Part shown: in pieces, positions 35,975 through 44,724 of the stretch | Layout: each line of letters opens with the position of its first letter | Numbering within the stretch: position 1 is the first letter of the stretch | Assembly: GCA_019118245.1 (NCBI GenBank) | Contig: DWZJ01000013.1 | Coordinates: 1-64,000, forward strand | Origin: Candidatus Oscillibacter excrementigallinarum | GTDB taxonomy: Bacteria; Bacillota; Clostridia; Oscillospirales; Oscillospiraceae | DNA length: 64,000 nucleotides | Direction of reading: 5' to 3' | Notes under the pieces: model-generated | Told to the model about the DNA's origin: nothing | Databases searched by the model: none | Seen by the model: the letters and a program-made list of their open reading frames with translations, nothing else | Position numbers and translations under genes: made by a program

Positions 35975-37584
35975 TGCGTTACCTCCTCCGGATTCTCCAC
36001 GGAGGCCCTGACAAAGCCGTAGAACAGCGGATGGGGCCGGTCGGGACGGCTCTTGAACTCCGGGTGGAACTGGGCGCCCACGAACCAGGGGTGGTCCGGC
36101 AGCTCGATGATCTCCACCAGGCGGCCGTCCGGGGACAGGCCCGCCAGGCGCATCCCGGCCGCCTCCATCTCCGCCCGGAAGTCGTTGTTGAACTCATAGC
36201 GGTGGCGGTGGCGCTCGGAGATCTCCGCCTGGCCGTAGAGGTCCCGGCTGCGGGAGCCCTCCGCCAGCACACAGGGATACCGGCCCAGCCGCATGGTGCC
36301 GCCCTTGTCGGTGACGTGGACCTGGTCCGGCATCAGGTCGATGACCGGGTGGGCGGTGGAGCCGGAGAACTCGGAGGAGTTGGCGTCGGCCCAGCCCAGC
36401 ACGTGGCGGGCGAACTCGATCACCGCCATCTGCATCCCCAGGCAGATGCCGAAGTAGGGGACGCGGTGCTCCCGGGCGTACCGCACGGCGGCGATCATGC
36501 CCTCGATGCCCCGGTCGCCGAAGCCGCCGGGCACCAGGATGCCGCTGCAGCCCGCCAGCCGCTCCGCCGTGTTGGCCTCCGTCAGGGTTTCGGAGTCCAC
36601 CCACCGGATGTCCACCACCGCGTCGTTGGCGGTGCCGGCGTGGTTCAGGGACTCCACCACGGAGAGGTAGGCGTCGTGGAGCTGGGTGTACTTGCCCACC
36701 AGGGCGATGGTGACCCGCCTGTGGGCGTTCTTCTCCCGCTTCACCATGGCGCTCCACTCCCGCAGATCCGGCTGGTGGGTGATGAGCCCCAGCTTCCGGC
36801 ACACCACCTCGTCCAGGCCCTCCCGGGCCATCAGCAGGGGCACCTCATACAGCGTCTCCGCCGTGGCGTTCTGGATGACGCAGTCCGGCTGGACGTTGCA
36901 GAACAGGGCGATCTTCCGGCGGATGTCCTCGGTGATGGGCACGTCGCACCGGCACACCAGGATGTCCGGCTGGATGCCCAGGGACAGAAGCTCCTTCACG
37001 GAGTGCTGGGTGGGCTTGCTCTTCAGCTCGCCGCTGCCGGGGATCTGGACGATGAGGGGCACGTGGATGAACACCACGTCTCCCCGGGGCCGCTCCGCCG
37101 CCACCTGGCGGATGGCCTCCAGAAAGGGCTGGGACTCGATGTCGCCCACGGTGCCGCCGATCTCCGTGATGACCACGTCCACGTCCTCGTCCGCCATGGC
37201 GTAGATGCAGCGCTTGATCTCGTCGGTGATGTGGGGGATGATCTGCACCGTGGCCCCCAGGTAGTCGCCCCGGCGCTCCCGGTTCAGCACGGACCAGTAC
37301 ACCTTGCCGGAGGACACGGAGCTGTTGCCGGTCAGGTCCTCGTCCACGAACCGCTCGTAGTGGCCCAGATCCAGGTCCGTCTCGGCCCCGTCCTCGGTGA
37401 CAAAGACCTCCCCGTGCTGATAGGGGCTCATGGTCCCCGGGTCCACGTTGATATAGGGGTCGAACTTCTGGTTCCGCACCCGGACGCCCCGCTGCTTCAG
37501 AAGCCGCCCCAGGGAGGCCGCGCAGATCCCCTTTCCCAGACCGGAGACCACGCCGCCCGTGACGAATACGAATTTCGTTGACAT
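35971..37584 (-). CDS. pyrG: CTP synthase
   Basis: [33 protein letters not shown]; GATase motif [14 protein letters not shown]. Confidence 0.97.
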   Translation of the reverse strand: MSTKFVFVTGGVVSGLGKGICAASLGRLLKQRGVRVRNQKFDPYINVDPGTMSPYQHGEVFVTEDGAETDLDLGHYERFVDEDLTGNSSVSSGKVYWSVLNRERRGDYLGATVQIIPHITDEIKRCIYAMADEDVDVVITEIGGTVGDIESQPFLEAIRQVAAERPRGDVVFIHVPLIVQIPGSGELKSKPTQHSVKELLSLGIQPDILVCRCDVPITEDIRRKIALFCNVQPDCVIQNATAETLYEVPLLMAREGLDEVVCRKLGLITHQPDLREWSAMVKREKNAHRRVTIALVGKYTQLHDAYLSVVESLNHAGTANDAVVDIRWVDSETLTEANTAERLAGCSGILVPGGFGDRGIEGMIAAVRYAREHRVPYFGICLGMQMAVIEFARHVLGWADANSSEFSGSTAHPVIDLMPDQVHVTDKGGTMRLGRYPCVLAEGSRSRDLYGQAEISERHRHRYEFNNDFRAEMEAAGMRLAGLSPDGRLVEIIELPDHPWFVGAQFHPEFKSRPDRPHPLFYGFVRASVENPEEVTQ

Positions 37585-37663
37585 CCCGCTCACCTTGCCT
37601 TTCCACGCACACAGTTTTTGCAGGAAACGCCCGTTGTACGCCTGCGACAGACAGGCCGGAAAA

Positions 37664-37740
37664 CAAAAAACACCGCCGGACCGATTTTGCGGCTGAAAGT
37701 CCCTGTCTCTTTCGGGACGTTCGGCCGCGGTCCGCGGTGT
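37664..37740 (-). terminator. Intrinsic terminator in pyrG leader (candidate attenuator)
   Basis: Minus: ACACCGCGGACCG ... CGGTCCGGCGGTGTTTTTTG. Confidence 0.65.
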
Positions 37741-37812
37741 GTCTGTTCGGTTGTCGCGTCGCGGCATCCGCCGCAAACCGCCGCCCAAAGCGTTTCCAAA
37801 AAATACTGTTCC

Positions 37813-37841
37813 AGTGTATCACCGCCCCGGGGAAATGTCAA
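37813..37841 (-). promoter_or_regulatory. pyrG promoter
   Basis: Minus: TTGACA-17 nt-TACACT. Confidence 0.7.
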
Positions 37842-37950
37842 CGGCCGCCGCGTGGCAAAACCGGCAGAATCGGAGGGGCGGTCCAGGCCGGTTTTCTGTG
37901 GATTTCGGCAAAGGCCGGGTGCGGAGTTTCCGCGCCCGGCCCCTGGGGAA

Positions 37951-38178
37951 TCACTTGTCTGCGTATGCCTGATGGATCTGGAACAGCTCCATGGGGGACT
38001 CCACCCAGTGCTCCGCGTAGCCGCAGCCGCAGCAGACGTAGCGGATGACAGGGATCTTTCCCATGAGGGTGTATTTGCTGGTGTAGATGTTGCTGCCGCT
38101 GGCGTAGCGGCTGGGGTGGTCCGGAATCCGGACCACATCCCGGCTGGCGCACTTGGGGCAGATGTGGGCATTTTTCAT
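37951..38178 (-). CDS. Small zinc-ribbon protein
   Basis: CPKCASRD... and YVCCGCGYAEHW paired Cys motifs. Confidence 0.65.
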   Translation of the reverse strand: MKNAHICPKCASRDVVRIPDHPSRYASGSNIYTSKYTLMGKIPVIRYVCCGCGYAEHWVESPMELFQIHQAYADK

Positions 38179-38282
38179 TTCGGCTCCTTTCGGTTCAGGA
38201 GGGCCGCCCCCATCAGGGCCAGCAGGGCGGCGATGTCCGCCGGGGTCGGTGCCGGGCGGGGCGTCTTCGGGGTGTCCTTCAT
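38175..38282 (-). CDS. Small 35 aa ORF MKDTPKTPRPAPTPADIAALLALMGAALLNRKEPK
   Basis: ATGA overlap with downstream zinc-ribbon ORF, within ABC operon. Confidence 0.45.
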   Translation of the reverse strand: MKDTPKTPRPAPTPADIAALLALMGAALLNRKEPK

Positions 38283-38287
38283 GCCGC

Positions 38288-38890
38288 TCACCGGTTCCGG
38301 CGGCCATAGAATTTAATGGAGAGGGGAATGGAAATTCCGGTCATCAGCAGGGCGACAATCACGGGAAGCTCTGTCTGTAAACCAAAGTCCGGCCCGCCGC
38401 TCTGGTCGATGGTGGCGATGGCCCCGGCGCTGGCGCACACCAGGAAAATGATGAGGAACATCGCCAGCCGCCCCTTCTCCACGCCGAAGCGGAACATCAT
38501 GGGCAATGTGATGTCCAGAATGCACACGGCCACGCACACGGACAGCAAAATGACGGGGATGGAGGGCCCGGTCACATCGCTGAGCCAGACGAAGGAGAGA
38601 ATGGTCTGGAGGACGAAGGTGCCCACCGCCGCGATGGCCACGCTGATCCAGCCGAAGACGTACTTGCTCAGCACCACGTCCCGGGCGGAGTAGGGCATCA
38701 TGGCGGCCAGCTGGTCCCACTTGCTCCGCTCGTCATAGGCCAGGGCCGTGTAGGGCAGCATGGAGGCGTACACCACGGCGAAGGTGCTGTAAAACGTGCC
38801 GGGGATACAGGAGAACACCAGGATCAGCAGCAGGAAGATCCTCATCTGCCGGAAGATCACGTAGTAGTCTTTCAAAAGCAGGGCGCTCAT
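38288..38890 (-). CDS. ABC-2-type membrane permease
   Basis: MSALLLKDYYVIFRQMRIFLLLILVFS..., six hydrophobic segments. Confidence 0.75.
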   Translation of the reverse strand: MSALLLKDYYVIFRQMRIFLLLILVFSCIPGTFYSTFAVVYASMLPYTALAYDERSKWDQLAAMMPYSARDVVLSKYVFGWISVAIAAVGTFVLQTILSFVWLSDVTGPSIPVILLSVCVAVCILDITLPMMFRFGVEKGRLAMFLIIFLVCASAGAIATIDQSGGPDFGLQTELPVIVALLMTGISIPLSIKFYGRRNR

Positions 38891-39741
38891 TGCTGTTTCG
38901 CTCCTTTCACCAAAAACAGGACGATGTCCTCCACTGTGGGCCGCTCCAGCTCCCAGCCGGCGGGCACCAGGGCCCGCTTCACCAGGCACCGGACGCCGCC
39001 GAAGCCGCTGGACTCCCGGGCCACCACGGCCCCCTCCTGGAGGCTGTCCGCCTGGTCCGCCGTGCCTACGAAGATGGCGTACTCCTCCAGCAGGCGGTCC
39101 TTCTCGTCGCAGAACAGCAGACGCCCCTGGTGGAGAAACGCGATGTAGTCGCACAGCTTCTCCAGGTCGCTCAAGATGTGGGAGGAGAGCAGGATGGAGT
39201 GGTCCTCCTCCCGGGTGAACTCGTTGAAGATCTCCAGCACCTCGTCCCGGACGATGGGGTCCAGGCCGGAGGTGGCCTCGTCCAGCACCAGCAGCCTGGG
39301 GCTGTGGCTCAGGGCCACGGCGATGGCCAGCTTCATCTTCATGCCCCGGGAGAAGTCCTTGAATTGCTTCTTCTCCGGCAGGCCGAAGCGGGCGAGATAG
39401 GTCTGGTACTGCTTGCCGTCCCACCGGCGGTAGGTCCTGGCCATGACGGCCCCCACCTGGAGGGCGTTCAAACTCTCGGGGAAGTAGGCCTCGTCCAGCA
39501 CCACGCCGATGTCCTCCTTCACGGAGAGGAATTCCGGCGAGGCGGCGTCGGTCCCCAGGACGGTGCACTGGCCGCCGTCCGGCCGCAGGGCGCCCATGAG
39601 CAGGCGGATGGTGGTGGATTTGCCGGCGCCGTTTTCGCCCACCAGGCCGCAGATGGTGCCGCTGGGCACAGCGAGGGACAGGTCCTGCAGGGTAAAGCCG
39701 GGAAAGTGTTTCGTCACATGGTGCAGTTCGATGGCGTTCAT
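38887..39741 (-). CDS. ABC transporter ATP-binding protein (YtrB-like)
   Basis: GENGAGKSTTIRLL, DFSRGMKMKLAIA, LLVLDEATSGLDP. Confidence 0.9.
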   Translation of the reverse strand: MNAIELHHVTKHFPGFTLQDLSLAVPSGTICGLVGENGAGKSTTIRLLMGALRPDGGQCTVLGTDAASPEFLSVKEDIGVVLDEAYFPESLNALQVGAVMARTYRRWDGKQYQTYLARFGLPEKKQFKDFSRGMKMKLAIAVALSHSPRLLVLDEATSGLDPIVRDEVLEIFNEFTREEDHSILLSSHILSDLEKLCDYIAFLHQGRLLFCDEKDRLLEEYAIFVGTADQADSLQEGAVVARESSGFGGVRCLVKRALVPAGWELERPTVEDIVLFLVKGAKQQ

Positions 39742-40124
39742 ACGTGAGGTTCCTCCTCTTTCAGCAGGATGCGGAGCATTTCCATCAGCTCCGACGCCGA
39801 GACGCCGCACTGGGCGGCCAGCTCCACGGCGGCGTCCAGGTGGTCCTCCAGCTCCTTCAGCTTCTGCTCCCGGATCAGGTCCAGGTTCTTCTCCGCCACA
39901 AAGCAGCCCTTGCCGGCCACGGTGTACAGGAAGCCGTCGGCCTCCAGCTCGTCGTAGGCCCGCTTGGTGGTGATGACGGAGATCCGCAGGTCCTTGGCCA
40001 GGCTCCGGATGGAGGGCAGCGCCTCTCCGGGGGCCAGCTTCCCGGCGATGATCTGGGCCTTGATCTGGGAGTAGATCTGGTCGTAGATCGGTTGGTTGGT
40101 GGTGTTGCGGATGATGAGTTCCAT
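39738..40124 (-). CDS. GntR-family (YtrA subfamily) regulator
   Basis: QPIYDQIYSQIKAQIIAGKLAPGEALPSIRSLAKDLRISVITTKRAYDELEADGFLYTVAGKGCFV. Confidence 0.9.
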   Translation of the reverse strand: MELIIRNTTNQPIYDQIYSQIKAQIIAGKLAPGEALPSIRSLAKDLRISVITTKRAYDELEADGFLYTVAGKGCFVAEKNLDLIREQKLKELEDHLDAAVELAAQCGVSASELMEMLRILLKEEEPHV

Positions 40125-40298
40125 GGAAGTCACTCCCGTTCGTACTGTACATGCACAGTATATACAGTATACACGGCTCTGTCAAGAGGAAAATCCAGGA
40201 TCCCGCAAAAAATTTTTGTGGCCATGGGGACTAGGCTCCCAGCGGAAAATGTGATACACTACTACAGTTGAGAACGACAGCCTGTCCGGAGAGAGGAG

Positions 40299-41285
40299 GT
40301 GAGGGCCGTGGAGACCATCCCCGGCAGCGGCAATTGGAGACTGACCCTCCGCCGGGAGGCGGAGGGGGTCACGATCCTGCGGGCGGCCACCTGCGACCGG
40401 CGGGCCGTCCTGCCGGACACCCTCTTCGGCCTGCCGGTGACCGCCCTGGGGGACCACGCCCTCTCGCCCACCGCCGCCCCCACGGCGGGGGAGGAGCTTC
40501 TGGTGACCTGCGGCGCCGGGACCGCCCCGGAGACCTGGACCAACCGGGACTTGGAGGACCTGACCCTGCCCCCCGCCCTCCGGCGGATGGGGGACTACGC
40601 GCTGATGAACTGCGGCGCCCTGCGGGCCCTGCGGCTCCACGACGGCATCCGCCAGTGGGGCGGCGCGGTGCTGATGAACTGCCGCAGCCTGGACACCCTC
40701 CACCTGACGCGGGTGGGGGAGCAGGGGGACGCCCTGGCCTGGTTCGCCGACGAGCTGCCCTGGGAGCTGGACGTCACCATCCGGGAGACGGACGGCACCG
40801 TGCTCCGGCTGATCTTTCCGGAGTATCAGGAGGTCTACGAGGAGAACTGCCCGGCCCACCACTTTGACTACAACATCTACGGCGCCGGATACCCCTATCA
40901 CCACTCCTTCCGCCGGAAGAAGCTGGATCTGCGGACCTATGACGAGCTGTGGCCGGGCTTCCTGGGCATGGAGCACGACCCGGGGTGCGCGGTGCGGCTG
41001 GCCTTCTGGCGGCTGCGGTACCCGGCGGAGCTGACGCCCCGGGCGGAGGGGCAGTACCTGTCCTACCTCAAGGCCCACGCCGGGGAAGCGGCTGCCTGGC
41101 TGGTGGGGGAGCGGGATCTGCCGGGGCTGGCCTTTCTGCTGGAGACGGCGGAGCCGGACCAGGCGGCCCTGTCCGCCGCCTGCGGCCTGGCCCGGGAGAC
41201 CGGGGCCACCGGCGCCCTGGCGCTGCTGCTGGAGCGGCAGCGGGACGCCGCGCCCCGGGGGCTGGACAAGACCTTTGACTTATGA
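40299..41285 (+). CDS. BspA-type leucine-rich-repeat-like protein
   Basis: LTLPPALRRMGDYALMNCGALRALRLHDGIRQWGGAVLMNCRSLDTLHL repeats. Confidence 0.65.
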   Translation: MRAVETIPGSGNWRLTLRREAEGVTILRAATCDRRAVLPDTLFGLPVTALGDHALSPTAAPTAGEELLVTCGAGTAPETWTNRDLEDLTLPPALRRMGDYALMNCGALRALRLHDGIRQWGGAVLMNCRSLDTLHLTRVGEQGDALAWFADELPWELDVTIRETDGTVLRLIFPEYQEVYEENCPAHHFDYNIYGAGYPYHHSFRRKKLDLRTYDELWPGFLGMEHDPGCAVRLAFWRLRYPAELTPRAEGQYLSYLKAHAGEAAAWLVGERDLPGLAFLLETAEPDQAALSAACGLARETGATGALALLLERQRDAAPRGLDKTFDL

Positions 41286-41303
41286 CAGGGAAGGAGGCGC
41301 GCC

Positions 41304-42674
41304 ATGGCGGCCAAGGACCTGACGGCCATCGGGCTGGAGATCCTGCAGACGGCCCGGAACGAGCTGTATCTGAATCTGCCCTATCTGGACGTGGCACTGT
41401 GCAGCCTGGACTTTCAGCCCGGCGGCGGGGTGACGCTGTCCCTGGCCACCGACGGGGAGACGCTGTACTACGACGGCAGCTTCCTGGCGGACCGGTACCT
41501 CCGGTCCCGGACGGCGGTGGACCGGGCGTATCTCCACATCCTGCTCCACTGTATGCTGCGGCACCTGTGGAAGAAGCGGGGCAGGGCGCCGGAGCTGTGG
41601 GACCTGGCCTGCGACGCGGCGGTGGAGAGCATTCTGGACGAGCTGGACTACCCCTGCCTGGCCGGGGGCTTCGTCCCCGCCAAGCAGAAGTTCTACGGCG
41701 AGTGCCGGGGGTCGATGCCGGTGCTGACGGCGGAGGGCATCTACCGCCATCTCCTGCGGCTGGACCTGCCAGAGTATGAGGTGGCCCGGCTCCAGCGGGC
41801 CTTTCTGGTGGATGACCACGGATTGTGGGACCCGGACCAGCAGGACCAGGAGCAGCAGAAGCAGCGGGAGGAGAAGTGGCAGGGCGTCTCGGAAAAGACC
41901 CAGACAGGGCTGGAGACGGTGCTGGCCGGCCAGGCCACCGGCGGCGAAGCGGTGCTGGAGCAGATCCGGGTGGCCAACCGGGACGACGTGGACTACCGGG
42001 CCTTCCTCCGGCGGTTCGCCGTGCCCCGGGAGGTGATGGCGGTGGACGGCGACGCCTTCGACTACATCTTCTACACCTACGGCCTCCAGCTCTACGGCAA
42101 CATGCCCCTGGTGGAGCCGCCGGAGACGAAGGAGGAGAAGCGGATCGAGGACTTCGTCATCGCCGTGGACACCTCCATGTCCACCTCAGGGGAGCTGGTG
42201 CGGCAGTTTTTGGCCTGCACCTACGCCATCCTCCGCAGCACGGAGACCTTCACCCGGAAGGTGAACATCCGCATCCTCCAGTGCGACGACCAGGTCCGGT
42301 CCGACACCCCCATCCACGACCTGGAGGAATTGAAAGCGTATATGGAGAATTTCCAGCTGGTGGGCGGCAGCGCCACGGACTTCCGGCCGGTGTTCGACCA
42401 CGTGGCGAAGCTCCAGGAGGAGGGGGCCTTCACCTCCCTCCGGGGGCTGGTGTACTTCACCGACGGCATGGGCATCTACCCCCAGAAGCGCCCCCCCTAT
42501 GACACGGCCTTCGTGCTGCTGGAGGAACCGCCCCTGTCCGTGAAGATGCCCCCCTGGGCCATCCGGCTGGTGGTGCCCACCCCGGCCCTGGAACAGGCCG
42601 CCCGGGAGGCGGCGGAGGAGGCCAAAGCCGCCGGGCTGGACCTGATCGACTTGGACGAACTTCCCCAACTGTAA
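41304..42674 (+). CDS. VWA-like DUF2201 putative metallopeptidase-domain protein
   Basis: HILLHCMLRHLWKK (HxxxH) N-terminal part; DFVIAVDTSMSTSGELVRQFL VWA-like MIDAS at C-terminus. Confidence 0.82.
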   Translation: MAAKDLTAIGLEILQTARNELYLNLPYLDVALCSLDFQPGGGVTLSLATDGETLYYDGSFLADRYLRSRTAVDRAYLHILLHCMLRHLWKKRGRAPELWDLACDAAVESILDELDYPCLAGGFVPAKQKFYGECRGSMPVLTAEGIYRHLLRLDLPEYEVARLQRAFLVDDHGLWDPDQQDQEQQKQREEKWQGVSEKTQTGLETVLAGQATGGEAVLEQIRVANRDDVDYRAFLRRFAVPREVMAVDGDAFDYIFYTYGLQLYGNMPLVEPPETKEEKRIEDFVIAVDTSMSTSGELVRQFLACTYAILRSTETFTRKVNIRILQCDDQVRSDTPIHDLEELKAYMENFQLVGGSATDFRPVFDHVAKLQEEGAFTSLRGLVYFTDGMGIYPQKRPPYDTAFVLLEEPPLSVKMPPWAIRLVVPTPALEQAAREAAEEAKAAGLDLIDLDELPQL

Positions 42675-42685
42675 GGAGCAGCGAT

Positions 42686-44194
42686 ATGAACATCAAACAG
42701 GCAAAGCAGGAGATCACCAACACCTTAAAAGCGTATCTGGCCAAGGACGACCTGGGAAATTACCTGATCCCCACGGTGCGGCAGCGGCCGGTGCTGCTGA
42801 TGGGCCCGCCCGGCGTGGGCAAGACCCAGATCATGGAGCAGATCGCCGCCGAGACCGGCGTGGGGCTGGTGGCCTACACCATCACCCACCACACCCGGCA
42901 GAGCGCCATCGGCCTGCCCTTCATCGAAAAGCGCACCTACGGCGGGGAGGAGGTCTCCGTCACCGAGTACACCATGAGCGAGATCCTGGCATCCGTCTAC
43001 CGGCTGATGGAGCGGACCGGGCTGAAAGAGGGCATCCTCTTCCTGGACGAGATCAACTGCGTCAGCGAGACCCTGGCCCCCATGATGCTCCAGTTCCTCC
43101 AGTGCAAGACCTTCGGCAACCAGGCCCTGCCGGAGGGGTGGCTGATCGTGGCGGCGGGCAACCCGCCGGAGTACAACAAGTCCGTCCGGGACTTCGATGT
43201 GGTGACGCTGGACCGGGTGAAGCGCATCGACGTGGAGGAGGACTACGGCGTGTGGAAGGCGTACGCCCGCCGGAAGAACCTCCACGGGGCCATCCTCTCC
43301 TACCTGGACATCAAGAAGGACAACTTCTACCGCATCGAGAACACGGCGGACGGGCTGCAATTCGCCACCGCCCGGGGCTGGGAGGACTTGAGCGAGCTCC
43401 TCTACGCCTATGAAAAACTGGGCATCCGGGCGGACCGGGAGGTGGTGGGGCAGTACATCCAGATGCCCCGCATCGCCAAGGATTTCGCCAATTACCTGGA
43501 GCTGTTCTACAAGTATCAAAAGACCTACCACGTGGAGGGCATCCTGGCCGGCACCTGGGAGAACATCACCGTGCTGGAGCTGCGGGAGGCGCCCTTTGAC
43601 GAGAAGCTCTCCGTCATGGGGCTGGTGCTCTCCCGGCTCAGCGAGGAGGCCCGGAATACCCGCCGGCAGGACGCGTTGACCGACGCCCTCCACGCCGCCC
43701 TGACGGAGTTCCGGGAGAAGATCGCGGACGCGCCGCCCCTGACGGTGCTGGACCAGCTGCTGTGGAAGCGCCGCACCGCCATGAAGCAGGCCAGGGAGGC
43801 GGGCCAGCTGGACAAGGAGTCCCGGGATCTCCGGCAGCGGGAAATCAACGCGCTGGAGGACTACCGCCAGTGGCTGGACCGGGAGGCCGTGGCGACAGAG
43901 GGGGCCATGGACGCCGTCCGGGGCTGGTTTGCCGAAGAGGTGCAGCGGCGGAAGGAGCTGGCGGAGGCCGCGAAGGCCATGTTCGACAACGCCTTCCGCT
44001 TTCTGGAGACCACCTTCGGCCAGGGGCAGGAGCTGGTGATCTTCGTCACGGAGATCACCGCCGGATACGACACCTCCTGGTTCGTGGAGCAGTTCGGCTG
44101 CGACGCCTACTTCCGCCACAACCGGGAGCTGCTGTTCGACAGCACCCGCCACCGCATCCGGGAGGAGATTGCCCAAGCTGTCGATCGGTCCTGA
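42686..44194 (+). CDS. MoxR-like AAA+ ATPase
   Basis: Walker A MGPPGVGKTQIM, Walker B ILFLDEINCV, WLIVAAGNPPEYN sensor-like. Confidence 0.9.
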   Translation: MNIKQAKQEITNTLKAYLAKDDLGNYLIPTVRQRPVLLMGPPGVGKTQIMEQIAAETGVGLVAYTITHHTRQSAIGLPFIEKRTYGGEEVSVTEYTMSEILASVYRLMERTGLKEGILFLDEINCVSETLAPMMLQFLQCKTFGNQALPEGWLIVAAGNPPEYNKSVRDFDVVTLDRVKRIDVEEDYGVWKAYARRKNLHGAILSYLDIKKDNFYRIENTADGLQFATARGWEDLSELLYAYEKLGIRADREVVGQYIQMPRIAKDFANYLELFYKYQKTYHVEGILAGTWENITVLELREAPFDEKLSVMGLVLSRLSEEARNTRRQDALTDALHAALTEFREKIADAPPLTVLDQLLWKRRTAMKQAREAGQLDKESRDLRQREINALEDYRQWLDREAVATEGAMDAVRGWFAEEVQRRKELAEAAKAMFDNAFRFLETTFGQGQELVIFVTEITAGYDTSWFVEQFGCDAYFRHNRELLFDSTRHRIREEIAQAVDRS

Positions 44195-44332
44195 AATTCA
44201 AGAAAACGGGAAGGAAGATAGCTACGAAAGAAACCCAGGAGGGGTGTCTTTCGTTTTCAATCAACCATTTTCAGAACTTTTTGAAGTTCTGAAAATGCAG
44301 GGAGCTTGTCGAAAAACTTTTTCGACAAGCTC
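44178..44332 (+). repeat. Multi-hairpin intergenic repeat, copy 2
   Basis: CTGTCGATC...ACGGGAAGGAAG...ACGAAAGA-AACCCAGGAGGGGTG-TCTTTCGT...CATTTTCAGAACTTTTTGAAGTTCTGAAAATG...GAGCTTGTCGAAAAACTTTTTCGACAAGCTC. Confidence 0.8.
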
Positions 44333-44367
44333 GCCGCCGCCAAGGCGGCAGAACAGGAGGAACACAC

Positions 44368-44661
44368 ATGAGTGAGGAACTGAAACAGATCGAGGCGGTC
44401 CTGGACGAAAAGGTCCGCCCGTCCCTGCGGGCCCACGGGGGCGAGCTGGAGATCGACCGCCTGGAGGACGGCGTGCTGTCTATCAAGCTGCTGGGCCAGT
44501 GCGCCGGGTGCCCCTCCGCGGACCTGACCAACGAGACGCTGATCGAGAGCGAGCTGGTGGCCGCCCTGCCGGAGCTGGTGCGGAAGGTGGTGGTGGTCCA
44601 GACCGTCAGCGACGAGCTGTGGGAGCAGGCCAAGCGGCTGCTGCGGGACCACCATCTCTAA
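44368..44661 (+). CDS. NifU C-terminal-domain FeS scaffold protein
   Basis: EVRPSLRAHGGELEI-type, CAGCPSADLT CxxC motif. Confidence 0.9.
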   Translation: MSEELKQIEAVLDEKVRPSLRAHGGELEIDRLEDGVLSIKLLGQCAGCPSADLTNETLIESELVAALPELVRKVVVVQTVSDELWEQAKRLLRDHHL

Positions 44662-44687
44662 GACAAAACCTGGAAACAGACAAAAAG

Positions 44688-44718
44688 ACGCCCCCGGCGA
44701 GAGCCGGGGGCGTTCCGC
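44688..44718. terminator. Bidirectional terminator
   Basis: ACGCCCCCGGC-gaga-GCCGGGGGCGT. Confidence 0.7.
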
Positions 44719-44724
44719 TGTCAT

